Positions 34,216 through 43,031 of a DNA stretch of 46,249 bases are shown one piece after another. Each line of letters begins with the position of its first letter. Position 1 is the stretch's first letter. The stretch comes from Methanolobus sp. (lineage in GTDB: Archaea > Halobacteriota > Methanosarcinia > Methanosarcinales > Methanosarcinaceae). Below the pieces are notes generated by a model. That model worked only from the letters and a program-made list of their open reading frames with translations, was not told where the DNA came from and made no database searches. Both the position numbers and the translations under genes were made by a program. The stretch lies in NCBI GenBank assembly GCA_021767785.1, contig JAASSR010000007.1, positions 1-46,249 on the forward strand, written 5' to 3'.

Positions 34216-36330
34216 TTAAAGGAACTTGTTCCTTAATTTATCATAGAAAGCCTGTTCGTTTCCATCTGTTTTCTTTGAAAGTCTTTCCACTATCAACTCA
34301 GGGGTGCTTTTGGCAACATAATTATAACGCGGACTTCTCTCAACTATTAGATTGAGATCCGAATCCAGACCACTGGCCTCTATCCCGTCAACCCTGATTG
34401 GACAATTTATATTTTCCATTATCTGCTCGGAAAGATGAGAAACAAATACAGACATTGTTCTTTCATTCTCCATCAGAACTTCAAGAATACCCGCCATTAT
34501 CTTTGCAGAAGCTCCAGGTTCTGTAATCGATTCCAGTTCATCGGCAAGAACGAACTTTGATGAGCCGTCAGATATGACCGAAAACTCAGTAAGGGTTGTT
34601 TCAAATGCACCTGCATCCAGGGTGCCCTTTGATTTGGCAAAATAATACATGGATTCAGTAAATGATAGTTCCATATACTCAGCAGGAACCGGAAATCCCA
34701 TATGGGCAAGTATTATACTCTGTGCAAGAAATTCCAGAAGAGATGTCTTGCCACCGGAATTCACACCACTTAGAAGCACAACACGACTTGTATCATTTTC
34801 CGGTCCGAGACCATTCTCACCAACCGAATAATCTATGGGTATCACATCACCGTGTTTCGATAGAAGGAAAAGGTTCCTTCCTTCCCTGAAACCAATGCCT
34901 GCCTTTTCAATGATCTCAGGCATGACAAGATCATATTCCCTGGCAAAAGAACCTATTGCAAATCCTACATCAAAATCGAGTACTTCCCGAACCATTTCCC
35001 TGACCGGTTCTCTGTAAGAAGACAATAGCCGGGATACTTCACGTTTATGGTTGAATTTCCTCTTTTCTGCCTTTTTGCTGAGATGTTGCTTCAAAGATTT
35101 GATAAGTTCCACATCAGCTTCTACCGGGTGCATGATATCGTCGGGAAAGAGGGATTCTACTATTATTCTTTCCTTTTTCTCCAGATGAAGGTCATTGCAT
35201 ATCCTGTCAGTACCTTCCCTGATAATTGAATAATAGCTCTTATGTAGTTTTTTTCCAAGCATCTCTTTCAGTTCGATGGAACCATTCATGACCTTCAGCA
35301 TATCCTGTCCGCTGAGGGTCATCTGACATTTTTCAAGGCAGGAATCTATTTTTTTATTCATGGAATGAACGATATTAGTAATCAACGGCTCAAGATTATT
35401 CATCGCATCTGTAATCCTGTCTATCTCTTCATCAGTCCCATGAACTATGTCCCCTTTATCATCTATCAAAGCCAGAGTGGATGCAAGCAGTTCAATGGAA
35501 TCACCATCCATTTTGTCAAAGAAACGAATACCTTTTGAACGCAAGGATCTTACAACATTGATCGAAGCTTCAAGAGACCTTAAGTTCCGGGAAAAAAGGA
35601 ATATTTCCTTTTCAGGTACAACTTTATAAGCATCAATCACCTGAATATCGGAAATGAACTCCGGATCTATATCTTCCGGAAGATCAAATGCCAGCAGGTC
35701 ATCCCCTACAGCAATTACATGAGAAAAGCCTCTTGACAGATCAATGAATTCTGAAACCGAATTCACTAAATGGACATCAATGAGTCCTGAAAATCGTTTT
35801 TTTGCACATTCATAGCTATTCTGATCAGATGTGATCACAACCCTGTCACGAATTTTAGGACATTGGCATCTGAAGTCTGGTTGACTAACCATGGACAGAA
35901 GATCATCTATTGTTCCATCTTCTCCAATTATTTTGGCAATACCCATATAATAAGATACAGATTCACGCACCTGCATAATCTTTTCAGCTTTAGTGGAAGG
36001 GTATGGGAAGAATACATGCATTTTATGCCTGGAATAACGGGTATGAGCAAATTCCTTTATAAGATCAAGCAGTTTTTCGTAAACATCCATTGCTTCTGTT
36101 GTTTTTAGGAAATCGGTTACTCTAACCCCTTCTAATCTTGAAGCCACATCCTGTATAAGAGATATGGCATAACGCTGCCCTATACCTTCTACTTCTGAAA
36201 TACTGGCAACATCGCCTGTCAATATTGCATCCAATGCCTGGGTTTCACTACCGAAATGCTCCACGAAGCGTTTTGACATCTTGTCCCCTATACGGGGAAT
36301 ATCCTGTAAAGTTCTGACATCAGTTAACAT
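34216..36330 (-). CDS. MutS-related ATPase with N-terminal HhH motifs (archaeal MutS2/MutS5-like)
   Basis: About 704 residues. An N-terminal helix-hairpin-helix pair (LQDIPRIGDKMSKRFVEHFG and SISEVEGIGQRYAISLIQDV) is followed by a long middle region with coiled coil and the MutS ATPase domain: Walker A VVLLSGVNSGGKTSLLEFLA, Walker B SSKFVLADELESITEPG, and the MSVFVSHL segment. There is no MutS mismatch-binding domain I. Members are thought to act on branched DNA or recombination rather than mismatch repair. I chose ATG 36330, preceded by AGGGAT, just past the DUF4130 stop; the longer frame from 36387 would overlap that gene by 50 nt. Third gene of a tight operon. Confidence 0.88.
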   Translation of the reverse strand: MLTDVRTLQDIPRIGDKMSKRFVEHFGSETQALDAILTGDVASISEVEGIGQRYAISLIQDVASRLEGVRVTDFLKTTEAMDVYEKLLDLIKEFAHTRYSRHKMHVFFPYPSTKAEKIMQVRESVSYYMGIAKIIGEDGTIDDLLSMVSQPDFRCQCPKIRDRVVITSDQNSYECAKKRFSGLIDVHLVNSVSEFIDLSRGFSHVIAVGDDLLAFDLPEDIDPEFISDIQVIDAYKVVPEKEIFLFSRNLRSLEASINVVRSLRSKGIRFFDKMDGDSIELLASTLALIDDKGDIVHGTDEEIDRITDAMNNLEPLITNIVHSMNKKIDSCLEKCQMTLSGQDMLKVMNGSIELKEMLGKKLHKSYYSIIREGTDRICNDLHLEKKERIIVESLFPDDIMHPVEADVELIKSLKQHLSKKAEKRKFNHKREVSRLLSSYREPVREMVREVLDFDVGFAIGSFAREYDLVMPEIIEKAGIGFREGRNLFLLSKHGDVIPIDYSVGENGLGPENDTSRVVLLSGVNSGGKTSLLEFLAQSIILAHMGFPVPAEYMELSFTESMYYFAKSKGTLDAGAFETTLTEFSVISDGSSKFVLADELESITEPGASAKIMAGILEVLMENERTMSVFVSHLSEQIMENINCPIRVDGIEASGLDSDLNLIVERSPRYNYVAKSTPELIVERLSKKTDGNEQAFYDKLRNKFL

Positions 36331-36337
36331 TCTATCC

Positions 36338-37174
36338 CTATCCGGATGTGAAGTTGTCAAGAGTGTAGTTTGAAATTCCTCTTTCAACCTTATATCTATC
36401 TCTTTCCGCCATCTTGCTCATGGATGCAGAAAGCTTTGGTTGTAGTTGTTTTGCATGAGTTTTGTTTCTTCTCTTTTGAATTATCTGGGAATCATAATAC
36501 ATATCCCACATGTCATCGACTTCATCGCAGGCTTCTGAGAACTCCAGACTGCCTGCCAGTGAAGAAGGGACCTTAGTGAAATGTTCAAGTCCTACATGAT
36601 TTCCGTTGCCAATCCAGGCAATATCTCCTTCGATAACAGAAACCGGCACATCAGGGTTCTTTCGTGCAAGCCAGCGACAGAACATATCCCCTATCTGATG
36701 AGGGGATTCAACTTTCACAGAAAGCACACCATTTGCAAGATAAGGTCGTGCAAACATGCACATACGATGATATGAGCGACTCACGTCACGCATACAATTA
36801 TAGTATTTCTTTCCGATATTGCTTTTTCCGGAATACAGTAATTCAACATTTCCCTGGCATGAAACAAGAAAACGAACCAATTCTATGGCTCTCGAACTTC
36901 GATGCCTCAGTACCATAGCTATATATCCTTCCACATCAGGATCACGCTGGAACATCCGTGACCTTTTATTTCCAAAAAGATTACTTACGATTTTTGTGGT
37001 ATCAGTGCTACCTCTGAAACCCAGTGTTTTTACATCTTCAATTCCGGTAAACTCCATCTTTTGTTTCAATTCAGCCCTTCCTTTTGCGCTAAGAAGATCA
37101 CAATCCGGATTTTCTATAAGTTCCTTACACGCCAGCAGAACACCATCTACGTTTTCCCTGAATGCCACTATCAT
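36338..37174 (-). CDS. DUF4130 (TIGR03915-type) putative DNA metabolism protein
   Basis: 278 residues. Recognised from FLVSCQGNVELLYSGKSNIG, VSRSYHRMCMFARPYLANGV, YYNCMRD, and the later HQIGDMFCRWLARKNPDVPV and GDIAWIG. The domain is known as the constant genomic partner of a radical SAM protein (TIGR03916), with uracil-DNA glycosylase linked in some bacteria; the biochemical role is not established. Start overlaps the radical SAM stop by 4 nt (ATGA). The C terminus is basic. Confidence 0.85.
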   Translation of the reverse strand: MIVAFRENVDGVLLACKELIENPDCDLLSAKGRAELKQKMEFTGIEDVKTLGFRGSTDTTKIVSNLFGNKRSRMFQRDPDVEGYIAMVLRHRSSRAIELVRFLVSCQGNVELLYSGKSNIGKKYYNCMRDVSRSYHRMCMFARPYLANGVLSVKVESPHQIGDMFCRWLARKNPDVPVSVIEGDIAWIGNGNHVGLEHFTKVPSSLAGSLEFSEACDEVDDMWDMYYDSQIIQKRRNKTHAKQLQPKLSASMSKMAERDRYKVERGISNYTLDNFTSG

Positions 37175-38316
37175 GCTCCCACACCTGCAAATGAGAAAAG
37201 ATTGGTCTGTCTTTTTCCGTTTATTTCAACAAATGGTCTTGCACGACTAAGTACTACACCCATGCGGGAAAGTTCCTTTTCGGAATTTATAGGCCGGGAA
37301 CTGACGATCCTGTTAGCACCCACAGGCCCTATTCCCGGAACTCTCAGAAGATCTTCCCTGGTGGCAGAATTTACATCCACGGGGAACAGCTCAGGATTAC
37401 ATGAAGCGAGGAGCATCTTAGGATCATTATCAGGAAGGAATCCATTATCATCGAGAACATTATCCAGATCATTTGCTGTCATTCCATAGTCCTTCAACAG
37501 ATATGAGGTCTGATATAACCTGATCTCTCTCCATAAAGGAGAAGGATCGTTGTTCTCGAGGGGTGTGAACGGAACCGGATCAAAACTCATGAAATAAGGC
37601 CTCCTGAGTTCGTACCTGTCCATGAATTTCTCCACGGTACCAATAATTTCCCTGTCAGATTCCTGTACGGCACCTACCACGAACTGAGTATCATTGGCGC
37701 CGATGATGCGTCCCCTCTTACCAGCTTCACGGCGTTTTCTGTTGATGAGATCACGTGTCCATTTCAAACGCTGTAGAACATCACTATTATAATGGAAATT
37801 CGGACATATTTCCGAATAATTGATCGAGCTTGTGGTTTCTGCGTTGACACCGAACTTGTTTGCACAATCGGAGATCTCTTCCAGAAGATATTTCGGAGTT
37901 CCGGGCATTACACGTATGTGAATATAACCCGCGAAGCCCTGAGTTCTCAGAAGCCTGGCAACTTCAAGCTGTTGTTCGGCTGTTTTTTCGGCATCTCCTA
38001 TGACACCGGAAGAGAGAAACAGACCCTCTACGGCATTTCTGCGATAGAAGGACCAGGTAATTTTAACAATCTCCTCCGGACTCAATGTTGCCTTCACAGA
38101 ATCACGACCGCACCTGTTGGGACAATAAGTACACTCCCCGCAGCACGCATTGGTCATCAATGTCTTATATAGCTGTATACAACGCCCATCAGGTCCGAAA
38201 GCATGACACACAGCACTCTGGTTACAACTGTCGTACTTGGTACCTTCAGATAATACTCTCATCCTTTCCATAAGCGTCATATGGTGCTCATTAACAGGAT
38301 TTCTGCGGGTCATCAT
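37171..38316 (-). CDS. radical SAM protein with C-terminal HhH (putative DNA modification/repair)
   Basis: 381 residues. The cluster motif is CCGECTYC (C58, C62, C65: CX3CX2C) and an extra conserved cysteine follows (PNRC). Further motifs are EGLFLSSGVIGDAEKT, GYIHIRVMPGTPKYLLEEI and FGVNAETTSSINY. Residues about 325-355 form a helix-hairpin-helix DNA-binding unit (TREDLLRVPGIGPVGANRI). This is the TIGR03916 type, called putative DNA modification/repair radical SAM protein. It leads an operon with DUF4130 and a MutS-like ATPase. The DNA-linked role is inferred from HhH and neighbours. The reaction is unknown. Confidence 0.88.
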   Translation of the reverse strand: MMTRRNPVNEHHMTLMERMRVLSEGTKYDSCNQSAVCHAFGPDGRCIQLYKTLMTNACCGECTYCPNRCGRDSVKATLSPEEIVKITWSFYRRNAVEGLFLSSGVIGDAEKTAEQQLEVARLLRTQGFAGYIHIRVMPGTPKYLLEEISDCANKFGVNAETTSSINYSEICPNFHYNSDVLQRLKWTRDLINRKRREAGKRGRIIGANDTQFVVGAVQESDREIIGTVEKFMDRYELRRPYFMSFDPVPFTPLENNDPSPLWREIRLYQTSYLLKDYGMTANDLDNVLDDNGFLPDNDPKMLLASCNPELFPVDVNSATREDLLRVPGIGPVGANRIVSSRPINSEKELSRMGVVLSRARPFVEINGKRQTNLFSFAGVGA

Positions 38317-38523
38317 TGAAGCATATGTCAGCCATACTTATAAGTCACAGGTAAGCAGGGTGAAAGTATTATACATGAGGCACAAAAAGAGAATGATACT
38401 AAAATAATCCCGAGCATAAAGCATGATCATTTCCAGAAAATGAAAGCTTATGAATAATCAGACATATAAAGCGTTAAGAAGGATAAAAAACCTTTGAAAA
38501 TACCTCTAAAGAGATCTTCAGAT

Positions 38524-39078
38524 TTATTCTCCTTTCAGTTTAACTTTCACTTTCAGAATGCTTATGGGTTCAAGCTTTTTCCACATTACAGTGGAATCAT
38601 GATCAAATGTATATTCATTTACGTTCTTGTCGGAGAATACACCATCTACCTCATAGACAAAAAAACCTTCTTCACCGTTAGTAGAAACAATATTATCCTG
38701 GCCATGCACATCTTTCACTTCAACAACTGCAGCCTTCTTGAGAGCTTCAAGGAGAGTGGCCCCTTTTTCAACCTCAACGGTTCTGGAGGGTGCAAATATA
38801 TCGAGCGCATGGAAAATGTTCTTGTTGTTCAGTTCCAGAACATGGGTCTTACCATAGACCTTACGAAGTATCAGATCCGCGTCTTCCAGTATGTTCGCAT
38901 GCTTTGCAGCAACAGGAACCGATATACCTAATTCTCTGGCAAGTTCGGATATATGCATTTCACCCTCAGTCAGCTTTTGAAGCATCCTGAGTCTGGTCTC
39001 ACTTCCAAGAGCACTGAACAGTTTCAAACGATCTGTATGCTCTTGATTCTCGGAGTCTTTGTTATCGAGAGTGCTCAT
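38524..39078 (-). CDS. ArsR-family regulator with C-terminal DUF4430/transcobalamin-like domain
   Basis: 184 residues. Residues 17-90 are a winged HTH (RLKLFSALGSETRLRMLQKL, ISVPVAAKHANILEDADLIL). Residues about 100-184 do not belong to ArsR proteins. Their pattern (VEVEKGATLLEALKKA, GFFVYEVDGVFSDKNVNEY, then D-STVMWKKL) follows the beta-grasp DUF4430 domain, which is the C-terminal domain of transcobalamin-like corrinoid-binding proteins. A TATA box (CAATATATAG, 39101-39110) about 27 bp before the ATG indicates a leaderless mRNA, and an 11-bp direct repeat lies just above it. The same-strand genes upstream are a TIM-barrel gene and cbiZ. Corrinoid sensing is inference. Confidence 0.82.
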   Translation of the reverse strand: MSTLDNKDSENQEHTDRLKLFSALGSETRLRMLQKLTEGEMHISELARELGISVPVAAKHANILEDADLILRKVYGKTHVLELNNKNIFHALDIFAPSRTVEVEKGATLLEALKKAAVVEVKDVHGQDNIVSTNGEEGFFVYEVDGVFSDKNVNEYTFDHDSTVMWKKLEPISILKVKVKLKGE

Positions 39079-39120
39079 AATTAGAAGTAATTAGCGTGTT
39101 CAATATATAGTTTTCTACAC

Positions 39121-39143
39121 AAACAGTTCATTAAACAGTTCAT
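39121..39143. promoter_or_regulatory. 11-bp direct repeat upstream of the arsR-type gene
   Basis: AAACAGTTCAT occurs at 39121-39131 and again at 39133-39143, a 12-bp period. It begins about 11 bp above the TATA box of the arsR-type gene. Placement fits a dimer-binding activator or repressor site. Confidence 0.5.
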
Positions 39144-39216
39144 GAATGCAAAAAATAAATAATTATTAATACAAAATAAATGAATAAATAATATACTTCA
39201 ATTAGAAAATATCAGG

Positions 39217-40197
39217 TTACCCGCGAAGTGCACGTTTCTGGATGTTCAGCTTTTCATCAAGAATAAGCAGATCAGTTGAAACAAATTCATGTGTAAGAAA
39301 ATCAGGAGATACCATATCAACTAGTCGGGAACAGCTCTCACTTGTGAAAGGCATATGCTGGTCCATCTGTTCAAGTATCTCCATCACAGACATAAGTCTG
39401 TCTTGGAAAGGCCTGTCGTCAAATCCTTCAGGAGCTTCCATTCCCAATGAACTGCGCATGAACTCACCTGAAAGACTGCAATGGAAATGCATCCCTTCAA
39501 TGCGCCTGAGAATATCCTCAGAATGGTTGGAAAGCAGATCAAGCACCACATTTACAGAGCATTCTTCATCATCACATTTCATAGTGGCATTCATAAGATG
39601 GCCTGTATCAAGAACAAAAGCCCAGTTATCAAAATCAAGAAGGGATCCAAAATACTCAACATTCATAGGATCAAGAAAAGTAAGGCCGGGCCACCAGAGA
39701 TTCTCAAAAAAGAGCCTGACCGGTGGTTCACCTCCTGGATATACAGAAACTGCTTCATTAAGGAACTCTGAGGTAGTTTCAAGGACATCATAATCAGTAC
39801 AGTCAAAACAGCGAGTAAAGACCTGTTCCATTTCAGCATATGATACATGAAAAACCGCATATGAAGCATCGAGAACATGAGCATTTTCAAGTGACCTTCT
39901 GAAATTATCGATCACTTCCCCGCGGCTGCCACCACCAAAAACGTAGATCTTTTCGAACTCCTCCATATCCTGATCAAAAGCAGAAGGATCAACCCATGCC
40001 CTGTGCCGTCCCATCCAGTAAGGTAAATGCACACCCTCTATAATATCAACAGGGACTTCGGGAAGAGGAGATGAATCCACAAAAAGTTCCAGTCCGTCCA
40101 GATCATGCCTTACAAGAAAATTCCTGATCCTGCCCCAATCGGATCCGAACATATTCATATCATTTTCATAAAGAGAGAAATTCATCAGCTCTTTCAT
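39217..40197 (-). CDS. TIM-barrel protein of the xylose isomerase-like/AP endonuclease 2 superfamily
   Basis: About 326 residues. Barrel strands with metal-site residues in family positions: LDGLELFVDS, EGVHLPYWMG, AVFHVSYAEM, RLFFENLWWPG, AFVLDTGHLMN, GMHFHCSLSG and a final FTSESCSRLV. Such proteins isomerise, epimerise or cleave sugars and sugar phosphates, or cut DNA at abasic sites; the substrate here is unknown. I chose ATG 40197, which has AAAGGAG 7-8 nt upstream, over ATG 40203. It begins 26 nt after cbiZ on the same strand, so a role near corrinoid or ribose-phosphate metabolism is possible. Confidence 0.78.
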   Translation of the reverse strand: MKELMNFSLYENDMNMFGSDWGRIRNFLVRHDLDGLELFVDSSPLPEVPVDIIEGVHLPYWMGRHRAWVDPSAFDQDMEEFEKIYVFGGGSRGEVIDNFRRSLENAHVLDASYAVFHVSYAEMEQVFTRCFDCTDYDVLETTSEFLNEAVSVYPGGEPPVRLFFENLWWPGLTFLDPMNVEYFGSLLDFDNWAFVLDTGHLMNATMKCDDEECSVNVVLDLLSNHSEDILRRIEGMHFHCSLSGEFMRSSLGMEAPEGFDDRPFQDRLMSVMEILEQMDQHMPFTSESCSRLVDMVSPDFLTHEFVSTDLLILDEKLNIQKRALRG

Positions 40198-40222
40198 AAC
40201 CATTCTCCTTTCCGGGAGTCAT

Positions 40223-41410
40223 TCATGAATTGCAAATTCCTTCAAGGTTGCAGTTCTTTGCCATCCATGCAGTAACACGAACCCAGTTCTCGATAATGGA
40301 ATCTTTTTCGTCTGTCAGTTCTTCAAAAGGTATAAAAGCCTCCATACCAAGCATTTCCGGCAAGCCCTTCATAACGGACAAAGCTACCTTCCTTCCTGCA
40401 ATCTCCGGGATCAGACCCCATGATATCTCATCCACCATGTGTAAAACCGAAGCTGTTGCCCCTACCAGAGCAGGATTCTTTGACAGTTCCCTCAATACTT
40501 TGAAAAAAGCCGCCTTACGGTTATCACCGGCCATATGTGATGCTTCTTTCCAGTAATCCTTTTCATCTATTCCGAAACGTTCCAATCTCACAAGCATATC
40601 TCTCTGGGAAAGTACTGTCAGATCCGATTGAAACTCAAGAGCTTTATGAGTACATTCAAGGACAGTTTTACCAATAAGCTCGCCAAGTTTGGAATGCTGT
40701 CCTGCATCTGTAAGCAAAAGAGGGCTTGTGCCATCCGCAACCACAGCTACCATATCCGTGCCTGAACCAGTAGCTATTCCTGTGGAATATCGACTTGGTG
40801 CCATCAGTTGCTGTAAAGCGGCAGTCTTTGCTTCTGTTGCGGTAATAACAGTCCTTGTCATAGTATATTGGGGAAGATTGGCACCTATTATCAATATGAG
40901 ATTAATGGTACCCTGGATGAACTGATGAGAGCCGTTCTCCTGATAGTATGAAGCGGGATCACCTACTCGCCCTCCATTGACTTCGATCCCGGCAGTCATA
41001 ATAGCCGTTACCTCAACACCACGGAAAGATTTCGTTACAATTGAAACATTATCCATGTTTGCAGCTGTCAGCAATCCCGTAGAAGCTTTCGGATCTGCCC
41101 CCAGTCTTTTTGCAATGATCTCAAGATAAGCAGGAATGCTGCCTCCATCAAGATCTTTGGCAGCATGTTTGTTCTTTGGAACATGATAGTTGAAAATTGT
41201 CCTTATGCCCTCCCTGTAACCGCCATTCAACCAGGAAGTTGTAAGTGTCCTTCTGCCTTCAGGAAGGGTTACAAGGATAGAATCTGGATGTCTGTAAATC
41301 TTTTCCTTGCCTGTGGTCTCAAAAAGCAGCACAATTTTCTCATTGGTATTACTATCTGAGATTTCAGGTTCATTTTCCTGATCTTTTACTTTCCCGGATC
41401 TGCTTGCCAT
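40223..41410 (-). CDS. cbiZ: adenosylcobinamide amidohydrolase with C-terminal extension
   Basis: About 395 residues. CbiZ removes the aminopropanol tail from adenosylcobinamide (and pseudocobalamin in some species) to give adenosylcobyric acid, allowing corrinoid salvage, which matters for methyl-corrinoid methanogenesis. The CbiZ domain spans about 40-270: TTSWLNGGYREGIRTIFNYH, IMTAGIEVNGGRVGD, GTINLILIIGANLP, TATEAKTAALQQLM and GIATGSGTDMVAVVAD. Residues about 280-395 form an extra, mostly helical region (VLHMVDEISWGLIPEIAGRK) that I cannot assign. I chose ATG 41410, with GGAG 6 nt upstream, over ATG 41422 and 41443. Confidence 0.9.
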   Translation of the reverse strand: MASRSGKVKDQENEPEISDSNTNEKIVLLFETTGKEKIYRHPDSILVTLPEGRRTLTTSWLNGGYREGIRTIFNYHVPKNKHAAKDLDGGSIPAYLEIIAKRLGADPKASTGLLTAANMDNVSIVTKSFRGVEVTAIMTAGIEVNGGRVGDPASYYQENGSHQFIQGTINLILIIGANLPQYTMTRTVITATEAKTAALQQLMAPSRYSTGIATGSGTDMVAVVADGTSPLLLTDAGQHSKLGELIGKTVLECTHKALEFQSDLTVLSQRDMLVRLERFGIDEKDYWKEASHMAGDNRKAAFFKVLRELSKNPALVGATASVLHMVDEISWGLIPEIAGRKVALSVMKGLPEMLGMEAFIPFEELTDEKDSIIENWVRVTAWMAKNCNLEGICNS

Positions 41411-41550
41411 GAAGAACTCCATATAAATGATCGAGCCTGACACATTTTTATTTAAATGTGAAATATAAGGATCGCCAATGAATATAACCCGGTGTGCGAT
41501 AAATATCTTTTGAATTTGCTTTTAAGTCATTTTGAGTTGGTTTTTTGTAA

Positions 41551-41570
41551 GCAGACACAGATGTGTCTGC
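41551..41570. repeat. perfect 20-bp inverted repeat between MATE and cbiZ
   Basis: GCAGACACA, GA, TGTGTCTGC: nine perfect pairs around two bases. It lies just past the MATE stop and about 110 nt before cbiZ, both on the minus strand. No T-run follows on the minus strand (a T6 run precedes it on the plus strand), so a simple terminator is unlikely. An RNA processing or operator site is possible. Confidence 0.6.
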
Positions 41571-41579
41571 AGTCAGATT

Positions 41580-43031
41580 TCAGACCTTTAGTTCTTCATT
41601 CTCAGGAAATTTATGAGAAGAGTCCATCTTTGTCTTTGATTTTAATAATTTTAACACATAAAGTCTGGCCCATCCGAAAATGAACAGGGAACCCATGATA
41701 TTTCCTACAACTATTCCCCACCAGACACCGGTAAGTCCCATATCAAGATAGAATGCCAGTACGAACGCGAACAATGGTACGAAAATCAAAGCACGAAGAA
41801 TTGAAGCAAAAAGTGCATTCATGCCTTTACCAACACCCTGGAACAGAGAGGATGAGAGTAGTCCGAGTGATACTGTGGGATAGAACAAACAGATTATCCG
41901 AAGGAATACTGTCAGGTCATTAGTTATGTGGGAAGCACTCTCAGATAGTGTGAATACATAAGCGATCTGGGGAGCAAGAGCAAAGGTCATAATTGCGATG
42001 ATGGTCTCTACAACAAGACCGGCTTTCATCGAATAGATATGGGTGAAAGAGACCTTGTCATATGAACCTTCACCATATGAGAATCCTGATAGTGTTACAA
42101 CGGCTGTGGCAATCCCAATCAAAGGAGCAATGGCAATTGTCACAACACGCCATCCCACAGTATAAACAGCCACACCATCGGTATTATTAACGGCAATTAT
42201 AATGACATTTATCACAAGCATCATAAGTGCCATGGAAGTCTGTTGTACCGATGCCGGAATCCCTACCCTGAAAATATCCCGGAGTATGTCCTTTTCAAAA
42301 TTGAAATCCTTGAAATCAAAGGAAAGATAGGTATCTTTTTTAAAGAAAAGCCAGCCGGACATGATAACAGCGGTTATTCCCATTGACACCACCGTAGCCC
42401 AGGCAGCACCTGCAACACCCAGGTTTAACGGATAAATGAAGATAGGATCCAGAACTATATTCAGCACAGAACCGAATACCATAGCATACATAGCCCTTTT
42501 AGTGTCACCTTCACTACGCAGAATAGCATTTGCAACGTTTGTAAAGAACAGGAGAATACTGCCACCAAAGATAACACGTCCATAAGAAGTGGCCATTGCA
42601 GTTGTTTTGCCTGCACCTATCATAATGAATATCTGCTCTGCAAAGGTGAACAATGTCAACGTAAAAGCAGCAGACAACAGTATCATCAGTATCATTGAGT
42701 GAACAGCAACGTTGTCAGCACCTTTTTTGTCGCTTGAACCAAGTCTTCGGGATATAGCCGAACCGGCACCTATACCCAAACCGTTCGAGAGGGCAATAAT
42801 TACGAAGAAGAACGGAAATACAAAACCAACTGCAGCAAGCGCATCAGCTCCCAGACCTGAGACCCAGAAAGTATCCACCAGATTGTACAGGGTCTGAATA
42901 GACATCCCGAGCATCATTGGCAATGCCAGCTTTATCATTGCTTTTTTAGGATCACCGAGGAGAGTTTTCATGCCCGAAGTTGTCCGGGAACATGGCGCTG
43001 CTTCTTCACTGTCAGATTCAGTATCAATCAT
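41580..43031 (-). CDS. MATE-family multidrug efflux transporter
   Basis: 483 residues with about twelve membrane helices in two six-helix halves, each opened by related motifs (PMMLGMSIQTLYNLVDTFWV and VGIPASVQQTSMALMMLVIN). It exports cationic compounds using a sodium or proton gradient. The polar 30-residue N terminus and charged C-terminal tail are cytoplasmic. Its start overlaps the end of the MarR gene by 8 nt, so pump and regulator are co-translated, the classic drug-inducible arrangement. Confidence 0.93.
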   Translation of the reverse strand: MIDTESDSEEAAPCSRTTSGMKTLLGDPKKAMIKLALPMMLGMSIQTLYNLVDTFWVSGLGADALAAVGFVFPFFFVIIALSNGLGIGAGSAISRRLGSSDKKGADNVAVHSMILMILLSAAFTLTLFTFAEQIFIMIGAGKTTAMATSYGRVIFGGSILLFFTNVANAILRSEGDTKRAMYAMVFGSVLNIVLDPIFIYPLNLGVAGAAWATVVSMGITAVIMSGWLFFKKDTYLSFDFKDFNFEKDILRDIFRVGIPASVQQTSMALMMLVINVIIIAVNNTDGVAVYTVGWRVVTIAIAPLIGIATAVVTLSGFSYGEGSYDKVSFTHIYSMKAGLVVETIIAIMTFALAPQIAYVFTLSESASHITNDLTVFLRIICLFYPTVSLGLLSSSLFQGVGKGMNALFASILRALIFVPLFAFVLAFYLDMGLTGVWWGIVVGNIMGSLFIFGWARLYVLKLLKSKTKMDSSHKFPENEELKV

